From assembly GCF_000716715.1 (NCBI RefSeq), contig NZ_JNYJ01000013.1, forward strand, positions 186,001-250,000: a stretch of 64,000 nucleotides of DNA. The letters are read 5' to 3'. Positions 51,929-64,000 of this stretch are shown here, in pieces. This stretch comes from Dactylosporangium aurantiacum (GTDB taxonomy: Bacteria > Actinomycetota > Actinomycetes > Mycobacteriales > Micromonosporaceae). The notes below the pieces were generated by a model. That model had not been told where the DNA came from. It made no database searches and worked only from the letters and a program-made list of their open reading frames with translations. How positions within the stretch are numbered: position 1 is the stretch's first letter; each line of letters opens with the position of its first letter. The translations under genes were made by a program, and so were the position numbers.

Positions 51929-53590
51929 TCAGCGAGCGGCGGTTCGCAATGCGTCACGCGCGTCATCGTACGAGCGCAGGACTCCACGCACGGGAGCGAT
52001 GATGTGCGCGTCGGCCACCTCGGCGATCGCGGCCCGCAGCCGGCGCTCGGCGCGCGCCTTGGCCCGGCGGGCGGCCAGCCCTACGATCGGGCGCACGACG
52101 ATCGACAGCAGCAGCCCGAAGAGCAGCCCGCCGAAGAACATCGCCGTCGGCAGCGGCACCCGCCCGACCTGCGGCGTGTCGATGTCGGGCAGGCCGAGGA
52201 AGGCGAAGACCGCCCGCACCGCCAGCCACAGCAGCCCGGCGAGGGCGACGACGGCGCCGAGCCACTGCAGGGCACCGACCAGCCGCCACCAGAAGGGTCT
52301 GCGCGCCATGCCGAGATCGGCGGAGGCGACCGCGACGTCGAGCGCGTCGGGCACGTCGTCCAGGCGGGAGCGCGACGCCGCGGTGACGGCCGCCGGCCAC
52401 GGCTCGGGCAGCCCCGCGCCGGCCTGCTCGGCGACCTCGCGTGAGGCGAGCGCGACGGCCGCCTTCTGCGCCATCGTGGACTCCGGCAGCGAGGATGCGG
52501 CAGGTGTACTGCCAGCAGGCTGGTCCAGGTGCAGCCGGCGCAACGGATCCGGGCGCAGCTTGCGGGCCCAGCGGGCGACCGGCCAGCCGAGCACGCCCGT
52601 GGCGCGGTGCCGGTAGGTCCGCTCGGTCGCGGTGACCACGATCGGCACCCCGGCCGCGACCGCGAGGGAGTCGGCGAGCCGGTCGACGGCCGCCGGTTGG
52701 ATCTTCTCGCCGCGGACCTCGGCCGTCACCAGCGGCTCCAGCTCGCCGACCGCGCCGGCCACGTCACCGGCGAGCCGCTGCAGGGAGGCCTGGCGCTGCG
52801 CGACGGTGCGCTCCAGCGTGGCCCGCAGGACGTCCAGCCCGGGCTGGCCCTTCGCGGAGGTCGGGAACGCCGGCACCCCGCCGAGACCGTCGGCCTCCAG
52901 CAGCCGGCGCAGGTCGGCGACGAGCCGCTCGCTGTCGGCCCGGTTGAGCCGGTCGGCCTGGTTGAGCACCACGACGGTCACGTCCCGGTGCCGCTGGAAC
53001 TGCGACAGGTACTGCTGGTGCACCACGCGGTCGGCGTACTTCTGCGGGTCGAGCACCCACACGACGAGGTCGACCAGGCGCAGCAGCCGGTCGACCTCGA
53101 GCCGGTGCCGGGCCTCGATCGAGTCGAAGTCGGGTAGATCGAGCAGGACCAGGCCGCGCAGGCCGGCCTCGTCGTCGCCGTCCAGCGCGCTCTCCCGGGT
53201 GAACCGCCGGTTGGGCGGCACGCCGAGCCAGTCGAGCAGCGGACCGGCGCCCTGCGGCCCCCACACGCAGGCGTGCGCGACCCCGGTCGTCGGGCGGCGC
53301 ACCCCCACCCGGGACAGCTGGAAGCGGCACAGCGCGTTGAACAGGCTGGACTTGCCGCTGCCGGTGGCGCCGGCCAGCGCGACGACGGTGTGCGCCCGGG
53401 ACAGCGCGAGCCGCTCGCCGGCCCGGTCGATCACGGTGCGGGCGGTGACCAGCTGGGCGTCGGGCACGTGGTCCTCGGCGGCCCGCACGAACCGGCGCAG
53501 CCCTTCGACCCGCTCGAGGAGCCGGTCGGCGTCCACGGGGGCGCCGCCCTGCCGCGGGATCGCCTGCTTGATCTTGTCTACCAGGCTCAC
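51929..53590 (-). CDS. Dynamin-like GTPase with C-terminal membrane segments (DynB-like)
   Basis: 553 residues. The G domain has the P-loop GATGSGKSSLFNAL (about 73-86), switch GVRRPTTG, G3 LDLPDFDS and G4 VLNQADRL. Two membrane segments lie at about residues 425-505 with a short loop between (GLPDIDTPQ). Size and plan resemble the smaller partner of tandem dynamin-like proteins in Streptomyces (DynA/DynB), which stabilise sporulation septa. GTG start overlaps the upstream GTPase stop (GTGA). Confidence 0.82.
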   Translation of the reverse strand: MSLVDKIKQAIPRQGGAPVDADRLLERVEGLRRFVRAAEDHVPDAQLVTARTVIDRAGERLALSRAHTVVALAGATGSGKSSLFNALCRFQLSRVGVRRPTTGVAHACVWGPQGAGPLLDWLGVPPNRRFTRESALDGDDEAGLRGLVLLDLPDFDSIEARHRLEVDRLLRLVDLVVWVLDPQKYADRVVHQQYLSQFQRHRDVTVVVLNQADRLNRADSERLVADLRRLLEADGLGGVPAFPTSAKGQPGLDVLRATLERTVAQRQASLQRLAGDVAGAVGELEPLVTAEVRGEKIQPAAVDRLADSLAVAAGVPIVVTATERTYRHRATGVLGWPVARWARKLRPDPLRRLHLDQPAGSTPAASSLPESTMAQKAAVALASREVAEQAGAGLPEPWPAAVTAASRSRLDDVPDALDVAVASADLGMARRPFWWRLVGALQWLGAVVALAGLLWLAVRAVFAFLGLPDIDTPQVGRVPLPTAMFFGGLLFGLLLSIVVRPIVGLAARRAKARAERRLRAAIAEVADAHIIAPVRGVLRSYDDARDALRTAAR

Positions 53591-55488
53591 TGGGGCTCCA
53601 GCCGGACGTCGGCGCGGGCGAGCTGGACGGCGGTGCTGGCGGCGCGCAGCCGGCCGGCGAAGTCGTCGTCGACCCCGGCGCCGGCCAGGGCGCTGCGGAA
53701 GCGGCCGGCCTCCTCGTCGAAGAGGATCCCGACCCGCTCCAGCAGGTCCTGCCGGGCCCGCTCGGCGAGCGACCGTACCGCCTGATCGCCGAAGATCGCC
53801 TCGAGCACCTTCTGCGCGGTGACGGTGGTGCCGCCGGCGACCACGATCTCCAGACCGGTGGGGATGAACGCGGTGGCGGCGAAGACGGAGACCATCACCA
53901 GCAGGCCGGTGGCGTTGACCGCGTAGGCGCTGGCCCGGGCGAGCACCCGTTTGTCGCCCGCCTCGGCGCGCACCAGGTCGAGGACCGAGCGCTGCCAGTC
54001 GCGGGTGAGCCGGGCGACGCGCTCGTCCAGGTCGTCGGAGGGCCGCGCCAGGTTGGGCGCGGCGGCCAGCAGCGCGGCCCCCGCCGGGTGGGCCTTCCAG
54101 GCGACCCCGGCCCGCTCGGCGGCGTCGGTCGCGGCGCCCTTGAGCAGCGTCGCCAGGCCCGAGCCGATCGCCTCCTGGAAGCGCTCGCCGGGCGCCGGCC
54201 GGCCGGTGAGGGCGGCGACGATCCGGTCACGGGCCCGCCCGACGCGGGCCTGCAGCGCACGCATGATGTCGCCGGTGCCGACGAGCTCCTGCCAGCGGGC
54301 GAGCACCTCGCCGCGCAGCAGCGCACCGTCGTGGATGCCCTGCTCGACCGAGGAGGTGGCGGCCCGGTAGGACCCGCGCACGGCGTCGTCCAGCGACTTC
54401 GCGGCGGCGACCTGGTCCTCGGCGGCCGCGGCCAGGACCCCGACGTCCATGGTGAGCGCGTCGACGGCCCCGCCGACGGTCTGGCGGACCACCGCGGCGC
54501 GGGCCTCCGCCGAGCGGGCCAGCTGGCCGAACCAGTCCCGCAGGGGCGCGACCTGGGCCTCGTTGAGCAGGCCCTGGCTGTCCAGGCGGGCCTCGGGCAG
54601 CACGAACAGCGGCACCCCGCCGAGGTCCTGCTCCTGCAGCATCGCGCTCAGGTGCGGGGCGATCTCGTCGGCCGCGCCGCCACCGGGCACCCGGTCGAGC
54701 ACCAGCGCGATGGCGGTGCCCCGGCTGCGGGCGGTGCGCAGCATCCCCCACGGCACCGCGTCGGCGTAGCGGGCGGCGGTGGTGACGAAGAGCCAGAGGT
54801 CGGCGGCGGCGAGCAGCTGCGAGGCGAGCTGCCGGTTGGCGTCGACGACGGAGTCGATGTCGGGCGCGTCGAGCAGGGCCAGGCCGGGCGTGAGAGCCTG
54901 CGCCGACACCACCTGCAGGGTGCGGGCGTCGCTGCTGGCGCCGGTCGTGCGGGCCAGCGAAGGCAGCACGTTGGCCTTGGCGAACCACGCCATGTCCGCC
55001 GGGTGGCAGACCAGGACCGGCGCCCGGGTCGTGGGGCGCAGCACGCCCGCGGGGCTGACCGGGGTGCGGATCAGGCTGTTGACCAGCGTCGACTTGCCGG
55101 CGCCGGTCGAGCCGCCGACGACGACCAGCAGCGGCGCGTCGAGCCGGTCGAGCCTCGGCAGCAGGTAGTCGTCGAGCTGGGCGACCATGGCGGCGGCGAC
55201 CGTCGTGGCCCGCTCGGCGCTGGGCAGCGGCAGGGCGAAGCGGGTCTGCCGGCCCAGGTCACGGAGGTCGGTGAGGGCGCTCACGAGGTCGGCGACGGGC
55301 GAGCGCTCCGGCTCGCGGGCGCGTGGGGGCCGACCGGTGGACGGGCCATCAGCTGAAGGGCTGGTGGCCGCCGACCGGGCGGACACCGACTCGCCCTGTG
55401 TGGTCACTGCTAAAGCGTGCACGATGACGCTGTCGAGCGCCATGCAATGGCCGTAAGCATCGATATCACCGAGCGCAACTTCACCCAT
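53587..55488 (-). CDS. Dynamin-like GTPase (DynA-like)
   Basis: 633 residues from the ATG at 55488, which has GGGAGG 3-4 nt upstream; ATG 55443 is an alternative. The G domain shows P-loop GGSTGAGKSTLVNSL, GVLRPTTRAP, G3 LLDAPDIDS and G4-like VLDRVPGG. A helical stalk follows, and a membrane paddle-like segment (NATGLLVMVSVFAATAFIPTGLEIVV) near residue 535. Same family as the downstream gene. The frame extending above 55488 runs into the dnaK promoter and was not used. Confidence 0.82.
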   Translation of the reverse strand: MGEVALGDIDAYGHCMALDSVIVHALAVTTQGESVSARSAATSPSADGPSTGRPPRAREPERSPVADLVSALTDLRDLGRQTRFALPLPSAERATTVAAAMVAQLDDYLLPRLDRLDAPLLVVVGGSTGAGKSTLVNSLIRTPVSPAGVLRPTTRAPVLVCHPADMAWFAKANVLPSLARTTGASSDARTLQVVSAQALTPGLALLDAPDIDSVVDANRQLASQLLAAADLWLFVTTAARYADAVPWGMLRTARSRGTAIALVLDRVPGGGAADEIAPHLSAMLQEQDLGGVPLFVLPEARLDSQGLLNEAQVAPLRDWFGQLARSAEARAAVVRQTVGGAVDALTMDVGVLAAAAEDQVAAAKSLDDAVRGSYRAATSSVEQGIHDGALLRGEVLARWQELVGTGDIMRALQARVGRARDRIVAALTGRPAPGERFQEAIGSGLATLLKGAATDAAERAGVAWKAHPAGAALLAAAPNLARPSDDLDERVARLTRDWQRSVLDLVRAEAGDKRVLARASAYAVNATGLLVMVSVFAATAFIPTGLEIVVAGGTTVTAQKVLEAIFGDQAVRSLAERARQDLLERVGILFDEEAGRFRSALAGAGVDDDFAGRLRAASTAVQLARADVRLEPQ

Positions 55489-55520
55489 GACCTCCCACAG
55501 CGCGGTCGGGGTGTGACAAG

Positions 55521-55540
55521 TTGCGTCGGTCTCACTCAAG
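55521..55540. promoter_or_regulatory. Degenerate HAIR element (HspR site) upstream of dnaK
   Basis: TTGCGT-N7-ACTCAAG differs by one base in the left arm from CTTGAGT-N7-ACTCAAG. It lies 54 bp upstream of the better site, so HspR may bind both. Confidence 0.6.
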
Positions 55541-55547
55541 GTTCGAC

Positions 55548-55576
55548 TTGACGATCGAGACTTGCGTGGCACTATT
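55548..55576 (+). promoter_or_regulatory. Probable dnaK promoter
   Basis: TTGACG (55548-55553) is followed after 17 bp by ACTATT (55571-55576). The -10 region overlaps the HAIR site at 55575, as expected for repression by HspR. Confidence 0.55.
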
Positions 55577-55593
55577 GAGTGCAAGTCACTCAA
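55575..55593. promoter_or_regulatory. HAIR element (HspR operator) of the dnaK operon
   Basis: TTGAGT-N7-ACTCAA matches the HspR inverted-repeat consensus, 50 bp before the dnaK start. Confidence 0.9.
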
Positions 55594-55642
55594 CTTCGCA
55601 GCCGGCGCGTTCGGCCGACTGCCACCTGGAGGTCAAGCAGCT

Positions 55643-57507
<1,865 letters not shown>

Positions 57508-57511
<4 letters not shown>

Positions 57512-58260
57512 CCGACGAAGCCCGCGCCGCCGGCCCGGAAGGGCCGGCGGAGCGCGTTGTGATCAAGGACAAGCGGAAGGTGTCGGCCAATGCGAAGCCG
57601 GCCGGGACACCCGACGCCGGACACACCGCGGAGGAGGCCGACGTGGAGGTCGAGGAGACCGAGACCGTAGCCGAAAAGGCCGAGGCGCCGGAGCAGGACA
57701 CGCAGGAGGCGACGGTCGAGGGCGAGGTCGTGGACGAGACGTTCACGATCCACGCGCCGCCGCCCGCCGCGCCGGGTGAGGCGGCCGCACAGGGCACCAC
57801 CGACGACGCGCACCAGCACGGCCTCGGCGCCGAGCTGGCGGCGTTGCGCACCGATCTCGAGGAGCGCACCCGGGACCTGCAGCGGGTCACCGCCGAATAC
57901 GCCAACTACCGCAAGCGGGTCGACCGTGACCGCGCGCTGGTGGTGGAGCAGGCCAGCGCCAACGTGCTCGGCGCACTGCTGCCCGTGCTCGACGACCTCG
58001 ACCGGGCCCGGGACCACGGGGACCTGGTCGGGCCGTTCGGCGCGGTCGCGGAGCAGCTGACCGGGGCGCTGACCAAGTTCGGGCTGACCGTGTTCGGGGC
58101 CAAGGGCGACCCGTTCGACCCGACCCGCCACGAGGCGGTGGCCCACCTGACCTCGGCCGAGGTGACCGAGCCGACCTGCATCGACGTGATGCGGCGTGGC
58201 TATCTCCTGGGCGAGCGGCTGCTGCGACCGGCCCTGGTCGCCGTTGCCGACCCGGAGTAA
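57508..58260 (+). CDS. grpE: Nucleotide exchange factor GrpE
   Basis: A 250-residue GrpE. The N-terminal 110 residues are acidic and disordered-looking. The coiled coil ([34 protein letters not shown]) and the beta-wing ([37 protein letters not shown]) are clear. It releases ADP from DnaK. The GTG start overlaps dnaK (GTGA). Confidence 0.95.
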
Positions 58261-58284
58261 GAGACGGCTGGAGGAGGTGGCGCA

Positions 58285-59523
58285 GTGAGTTCGAAGGACT
58301 GGTTGGAAAAGGACTTCTACGCGGTTCTGGGCGTCACCAAATCCGCTTCCACCGATGAGATCAAGAAGGCGTACCGCAAGCTCGCGCGGGAGCTGCACCC
58401 CGACCGCAACCCGAACAACGCGGCGGCCGAGGAGCGGTTCAAGGCGGTGTCGGAGGCGTATGACGTGCTCTCCGATCCCGGCCGCCGCAAGGAGTACGAC
58501 GAGATGCGGTCGCTCTTCGGCGCGGGCGCGTTCCGGCGCAACGCGAGGGCGGGCAACCACGGTGCGGGTGGGCCCGGCTTCGACTTCTCCGATCTGTTCG
58601 CCAACGGCGCGCAGGGCGGCGGCTCCGCCGGCCCGGGCGCCGGTGTCGGTGGTGACCGCCGCTTCGGCGGCGCGGGTTTCTCGGACCTGTTCAGCTCGAT
58701 CTTCTCCGGCGGCGGCGGTGGGCCCACCGGTGCGCCGCCGGGGCGCCGCGGCCGCGGCCGCGACGTCGAGACCGAGGTGGTGCTCAACTTCGCCGACGCG
58801 GTGCAGGGCGCCACGCTGCCGATCACGCTGCGCACGCCCGGCACGTGCGAGACCTGCCACGGCAACGGCGCCGCCCCCGGCTCCACGCCGCGGACCTGCC
58901 CCAACTGCCGGGGCCAGGGCGTGGTCAGCAGCAACCAGGGCTCGTTCAGCTTCACCGAGCCGTGCCGCGAGTGCCAGGGTGTCGGCACCATCGTCGACGA
59001 GAAGTGCCCGGAGTGCGTCGGCAGCGGCGGCGTGACGAAGACCCGCACGATCAACGTGCGCATCCCCCCTGGGGTCGCCGAGGGTCAGCGGATCCGGTTG
59101 AGCGGCCGCGGTGAGCCGGGCACCCGGGGCGGTGCGGCCGGCGACCTGTTCGTGCTGATCAGGGTGCGTCCCGACGCGGTCTTCGGCCGCAGCGGCGACG
59201 ATCTGACCCTGACGGTGCCGGTGACCTTCGCGGAGGCGGCGCTCGGCGCCGACCTGCGGGTGCCGACGCTCGATGCGGCCGTGACGCTGCGGGTGCCCCC
59301 GGGCACGCCCAGCGGCCGGACGCTGCGGGTGCGCGGCAAGGGGGTCGCCCGGCGCGACGGGAAGGTCGGTGACCTGCTCGTCACCATCGACGTCCACGTG
59401 CCGGCGGAGCTCTCCGCGGCTGCCCGGCAGGCACTGTCCGACTACGCGGCAGCGGCGCCGCCGGCTCCGAGGGAGCGGCTCGACGCGATCGCACGGGAGC
59501 GCAGCAGCTATGAACAACGATGA
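58285..59523 (+). CDS. dnaJ: Chaperone DnaJ (type I)
   Basis: A 412-residue Hsp40: J domain with HPD ([12 protein letters not shown]), Gly/Phe-rich region, four zinc-finger repeats [24 protein letters not shown] and CPECVGSG, and the C-terminal substrate domains. GGAGGAGG lies before the GTG. It stimulates DnaK. The hspR gene starts inside its last codons. Confidence 0.96.
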   Translation: MSSKDWLEKDFYAVLGVTKSASTDEIKKAYRKLARELHPDRNPNNAAAEERFKAVSEAYDVLSDPGRRKEYDEMRSLFGAGAFRRNARAGNHGAGGPGFDFSDLFANGAQGGGSAGPGAGVGGDRRFGGAGFSDLFSSIFSGGGGGPTGAPPGRRGRGRDVETEVVLNFADAVQGATLPITLRTPGTCETCHGNGAAPGSTPRTCPNCRGQGVVSSNQGSFSFTEPCRECQGVGTIVDEKCPECVGSGGVTKTRTINVRIPPGVAEGQRIRLSGRGEPGTRGGAAGDLFVLIRVRPDAVFGRSGDDLTLTVPVTFAEAALGADLRVPTLDAAVTLRVPPGTPSGRTLRVRGKGVARRDGKVGDLLVTIDVHVPAELSAAARQALSDYAAAAPPAPRERLDAIARERSSYEQR

Positions 59524-59950
59524 CGAGCGCGAGGTCTTCATCAGCTACGAGGCGGTCTCCGACGCCAAGGTGCTGATCATCTCGATCGCGGCCCGGCTGG
59601 CCGGGATGCATCCGCAGACCCTGCGGCAGTACGACCGCATGGGGCTGGTGCAGCCCGGCCGCACCTCCGGCGGCGGTCGCCGCTACAGCGAGCGCGACGT
59701 GGCGCTGCTGCGCGAGGTGCAGCGGCTCAGCCAGGAAGAGGGCGTCAACCTCGCCGGCATCAAACGCATCATCGAGCTCGAAGGGATGGTCAGCGACCTG
59801 CGCCAGCGGGTCGCTGATCTGGAGGACGAGCTGATCCGGACCCGGACCCGGCTCGCGCAGATGGAGGCGACCGGCTTCCCCCGGCGCGATCTGGTGCCGA
59901 CCCACCAGCACCAGACCGCGCTGGTGGTGTGGCGGCCGAGCCAGAAATAG
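59510..59950 (+). CDS. hspR: MerR-family heat-shock repressor HspR
   Basis: A 146-residue MerR-type regulator: [44 protein letters not shown] is the winged-helix DNA-binding region, followed by a coiled coil ([19 protein letters not shown]). HspR binds HAIR sites with DnaK as co-repressor. It overlaps dnaJ by 14 bp, so it represses its own operon; HAIR sites are present before dnaK and clpB. Confidence 0.95.
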   Translation: MNNDDEREVFISYEAVSDAKVLIISIAARLAGMHPQTLRQYDRMGLVQPGRTSGGGRRYSERDVALLREVQRLSQEEGVNLAGIKRIIELEGMVSDLRQRVADLEDELIRTRTRLAQMEATGFPRRDLVPTHQHQTALVVWRPSQK

Positions 59951-60046
59951 CGTGTTTGCCTTCCCGCGCCACCGGGCATCAGGTGCGCAGGGAATGGTGT
60001 GGTCATCCGGAGGGCTGACCGGATGCTCGCAGGGTGTGGTCAAACC

Positions 60047-60077
60047 GAGAGGGCGCCGTCGACGACGGCGCCCTTTC
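60047..60077. terminator. Bidirectional terminator after hspR
   Basis: GAGAGGGCGCCGTC pairs with GACGGCGCCCTTTC (one G-T pair) around a 3-nt loop. It overlaps the stop codon of the converging gene. A smaller hairpin, CATCCGG/CCGGATG, lies at 60004-60025. Confidence 0.85.
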
Positions 60078-60507
60078 AGCTGATCCGGCGCGGCGCGCGG
60101 ACCAGGCCGCCTTCGCACCAGTCGTGATACTCGAACAGCTCGGGCCGGGCCAGCAGCATCCGGGCGTTGTGCGCCCAGGTCTTCAGCTGCTCGTCACCGT
60201 GCTCCTCGGCCTGCTCGACGAACTTGCGCAGGCGCCGCTTCGGGTGGGCACGGAAGTGCGTGCGGATGCCGTCGGCGGCGTAGATGTACAGGCAGTGCAG
60301 CGCGAACCGGCGGGCCGGGCAGGCCGAGTCCATCGCCAGGTCGAACAGCGTGCCGATCAGCCGATCGCCGGCGACCAGGAGGTCCCAGTCCGGCGGCATG
60401 GTCTGCAGCACCGACGCGTCGGGGTGGTAGGCCCACGCGCGCAGCTCTGCTGGAGTAGGGTCGACCGGGTTGGCAAAGCCCCGGAATCCCGCTTGTTGCA
60501 CGCTCAC
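60076..60507 (-). CDS. Conserved hypothetical protein
   Basis: 143 residues from GTG 60507 (GGGAG about 5 nt upstream); a longer frame would need a TTG at 60585. Notable stretches: NPVDPTPAELRAWAYHPD, DWDLLVAGDRLIGTLFDLAMD, CPARRFALHCLYIYAADGIRTHF and KTWAHNARMLLARPELFEYHDWCEG. It looks soluble and helical. I do not know a function. Confidence 0.75.
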   Translation of the reverse strand: MSVQQAGFRGFANPVDPTPAELRAWAYHPDASVLQTMPPDWDLLVAGDRLIGTLFDLAMDSACPARRFALHCLYIYAADGIRTHFRAHPKRRLRKFVEQAEEHGDEQLKTWAHNARMLLARPELFEYHDWCEGGLVRAPRRIS

Positions 60508-60695
60508 CGTCAGCTCCCGTGGCCAGCGGGTATGTGATCGCCAGAGGTCCTGGAGTCGGCGACAACTTAGCCCGCCACCTGGCAACTGCGGAAGAGCCGA
60601 AGGGATCGGTTACTCTCCGGATACCGCCATAAGGGCGGCTTTAGACCGATAAGTCCCCCGCGATATGGGCTATATCAATGGGTTCCGGCGGGGTC

Positions 60696-60701
60696 TACAG
60701 T
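60696..60701 (+). promoter_or_regulatory. -10 box TACAGT of the DUF1707 gene, leaderless type
   Basis: TACAGT ends 6 nt before the GTG at 60708; this decides the start over the ATG at 60678. Confidence 0.55.
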
Positions 60702-60707
60702 GTCGTC

Positions 60708-61262
60708 GTGAGCACGGACCATCGCGGCATGCGGATCTCCGACGCAGAGCGCGAGCGTGTGGTCGCCCAGCTGAACACGGCCGTGTCCGAGGGCCGGCTC
60801 ACCCTCGCCGAGTTCGAGGAGCGGGTCGACGGCGTGCTGCGCTCCCGCACCTACGGCGACATCGAGCCGTATGTGATGGACCTGCCCGTGGAGCAGGTCA
60901 AAGCGCCCGAGGCCGTCGAGATCCGCAACCGGTCCTCGTCGCTCAAGCGGCAGGGCCGCTGGACGGTCCCGCGCCGGCTGACCATCACCACCCAGTCAGG
61001 CTCGGTGAAGCTCGACTTCACCGAGGCGATCTTCGGCACCCCGGTCGTGGACATCGAGCTCGACGCGACGTCCAGCTCGGTCGAGCTGGTCCTGCCCGCC
61101 GGCGCCGTCGCCGACGTGGACAGCATCGACACGCACGCCAGCACCGTGCGGTCGCGGATCGAGCCGTCGGGCGGGGGCGTCCACTTCCGCATCAGCGGCG
61201 AGGTCTCCAGCAGCAGCGTCAAGGTGCGTTACCAGCGCAGGTTCTGGCGGTGGCGTTGGTGA
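60708..61262 (+). CDS. DUF1707 domain protein
   Basis: 184 residues. The N-terminal DUF1707 (SHOCT-like) motif reads MRISDAERERVVAQLNTAVSEGRLTLAEFEERVDGVLRSRTYGDI (residues 8-52, given in part). A beta-rich C-terminal part follows (SGSVKLDFTEAIFG, SSVELVLPAGA), similar to the bactofilin- or toastrack-like domains that often follow DUF1707. The role is unknown. Stop overlaps the lipoprotein start (GTGA). Confidence 0.85.
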   Translation: MSTDHRGMRISDAERERVVAQLNTAVSEGRLTLAEFEERVDGVLRSRTYGDIEPYVMDLPVEQVKAPEAVEIRNRSSSLKRQGRWTVPRRLTITTQSGSVKLDFTEAIFGTPVVDIELDATSSSVELVLPAGAVADVDSIDTHASTVRSRIEPSGGGVHFRISGEVSSSSVKVRYQRRFWRWRW

Positions 61263-62407
61263 GGCGCCGCCCGCTCGTCGCCGTCCTGGCCGCCGCGCTC
61301 ACCCTGACCTTGACCGCCGGCTCGTGTACGCCCGGCAAGGAGCCGGCCGAGGAGCCGGCGCCGGACATCTCCTACCAGGAGGACCCGCAGCAACCCGCCC
61401 CGGCCGGCTCGGAAGACCCGCGCAACCGCCAGTCGGTCGTGCAGGTGCCGAAGGGCACCTCGCCGCGCGGCGTCGAGTTCGCCGACGCCGACACCGGCTA
61501 CGCCCTGTTCAGCTCGTGCGTCAGCGGGCTGGCCTGCCAGGTCGGCCTGGTCATCACGCTCGACGGCGGGCAGTCGTGGGTGGCCCGCAAGGTGCCCTTC
61601 GACGACGCCACCGAGGTCGAGATGCGGCTCGGCCGGGGCAACGTGCTGCTGCTGCGCGCGGTCCCCGGCGGCTGGTACGTCTCCCGCGACACCGGCCTCA
61701 CCTTCCAGCAGCACCCGCTGCTCCCGCCGCCGGCCGAGCTCAACCTCACCGAGCCGCGCTTCAGCGTCGGCTGCCTGGACGGCACGGTCGACTGCCCGGC
61801 GCGCCAGCCGATGGAGGTCACCGACGACGGCAAGCGGGTCGGGCTGCCCGGCCGCCCGGCCGGCAACCACCGCTTCACCAGCCTGATCGCGCAGGCCGAC
61901 GGCAAGCTCTGGCTGACGGCCCAAGCGGTGGAGACCTCGGCCACCACGCCACCGATGCTCACGGTCACCGTCTGGAGCAGCGCCGACCACGGCCGCACCT
62001 GGCACGACGAGGGCTCGGCCCGGCTGCCGCAGCAGAGCGGCGTGGAGCCGCACGTGGTGGTGGCGCCCGACGGGTCTGACGTGTGGCTCGCGGGCAACCA
62101 GTTCGCGGCCCGCCGCACCGCCGCGGGCACCTGGGTGGAGGCCAGCGCGATGCGTGAGGTCGCCGAGGTGTACAGCGCCGAGGTGCTGCCCGGTGGGCTG
62201 CTCCTGGTCGCCAGCGGGCAGGGCGTCTGGACGGTCGACAGCGACCGGCGCAGCCGTGACCAGGGCGGACGGCTGGTCTTCCGCCTCCGCCGGCTGTCCG
62301 ACACGGTGATCCTCGGCTATCCGGGTCAGCAGTCGGGTGAGGTGTGGCTGTGCGAGGTGAAAGGCAAGAATTGTGAGTGGTCGAGGGTCGCTGTCGCTGC
62401 ACGATAA
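61259..62407 (+). CDS. Putative lipoprotein with BNR/Asp-box beta-propeller
   Basis: 382 residues. A signal peptide (LVAVLAAALTLTLTAGSC) ends in a weak lipobox. Asp-box motifs DGGQSWVA and SADHGRTWHDEG, with SRDTGLTF as a possible third, indicate a sialidase-like beta-propeller fold. It carries several Cys pairs. Such proteins bind rather than cleave in many cases; nothing suggests a substrate. GTG start coupled to the DUF1707 gene by 4 bp. Confidence 0.75.
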   Translation: MRRRPLVAVLAAALTLTLTAGSCTPGKEPAEEPAPDISYQEDPQQPAPAGSEDPRNRQSVVQVPKGTSPRGVEFADADTGYALFSSCVSGLACQVGLVITLDGGQSWVARKVPFDDATEVEMRLGRGNVLLLRAVPGGWYVSRDTGLTFQQHPLLPPPAELNLTEPRFSVGCLDGTVDCPARQPMEVTDDGKRVGLPGRPAGNHRFTSLIAQADGKLWLTAQAVETSATTPPMLTVTVWSSADHGRTWHDEGSARLPQQSGVEPHVVVAPDGSDVWLAGNQFAARRTAAGTWVEASAMREVAEVYSAEVLPGGLLLVASGQGVWTVDSDRRSRDQGGRLVFRLRRLSDTVILGYPGQQSGEVWLCEVKGKNCEWSRVAVAAR

Positions 62408-62409
62408 GA

Positions 62410-62429
62410 CTTGAGTGGAATAGACTCAA
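62410..62429. promoter_or_regulatory. HAIR element (HspR operator) of clpB
   Basis: CTTGAGT-N7-ACTCAA, a near-perfect HspR site 3 bp after the lipoprotein stop and 51 bp before the clpB start. Confidence 0.92.
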
Positions 62430-62480
62430 CCTCGGAGACGTCGTACCTGGTGCACAGGTACGAACCGGAACGAGGAGCCG

Positions 62481-64000
<1,520 letters not shown>

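Overview
The window is about 64 kb of very GC-rich chromosome from a filamentous or related actinobacterium, most likely a member of the Micromonosporaceae. That placement is an inference. It rests on the extreme GC bias at third codon positions, frequent GTG and TTG starts, GTGA/ATGA stop-start overlaps, HspR-type heat-shock control, a zinc-ligand-free S18 and two DnaB inteins. The left part (about 4.9-25.3 kb) follows the order known from the origin-proximal region of Mycobacterium tuberculosis (Rv0046c to Rv0058): ino1, padR, DUF5318, ponA-type PBP, GT87-type membrane protein, rpsF-ssb-rpsR-rplI, dnaB. The window therefore probably lies within some tens of kb of oriC.

Layout. 0-4.9 kb: a truncated membrane protein, an MFS exporter, a flotillin/NfeD pair and an O6-alkylguanine repair protein. 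4.9-16 kb: ino1-padR with a perfect PadR operator, a broken bifunctional penicillin-binding protein, two GT-C-like membrane proteins, a large membrane protein coupled to endonuclease IV. 16-25 kb: a secreted protein, the S6/SSB/S18/L9 operon with a structured leader, a vWA lipoprotein, a DnaA-box cluster and dnaB with two inteins of different splicing classes. 25.8-30.3 kb: a minus-strand operon with a GGDEF-EAL protein. 30.6-33.2 kb: moaC-mog-moeA-moaE. 33.9-43.1 kb: a SWIM / DUF5691 / MoxR ATPase / DUF5682 / vWA cluster facing an ORC/STAND-like ATPase. 43.4-47.5 kb: an LppU-like membrane protein and an EndoQ-UvrD fusion helicase. 47.5-48.4 kb: a degenerate repeat field. 48.4-51.0 kb: a metallophosphoesterase with moaD and moaA. 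51-55.5 kb: a fructosamine-kinase-like protein and two coupled dynamin-like GTPases. 55.6-64 kb: dnaK-grpE-dnaJ-hspR, three small genes and the start of clpB, with HspR (HAIR) sites before dnaK and clpB.

Themes. Molybdenum-cofactor synthesis is split between two loci about 17 kb apart. DNA replication and repair are well represented (ogt, nfo, ssb, dnaB, EndoQ-helicase). Ten genes carry a TAnnnT -10 box 6-7 nt before the start codon, which predicts leaderless mRNAs. The points most worth a second look are a DnaA-box cluster embedded in the coding sequence of the metallophosphoesterase, with a second one before dnaB; the MoxR/vWA five-gene cluster; the EndoQ-helicase fusion; the broken PBP; and the 0.6-kb degenerate repeat field. 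No tRNA, rRNA, CRISPR array, IS element or prophage was seen.
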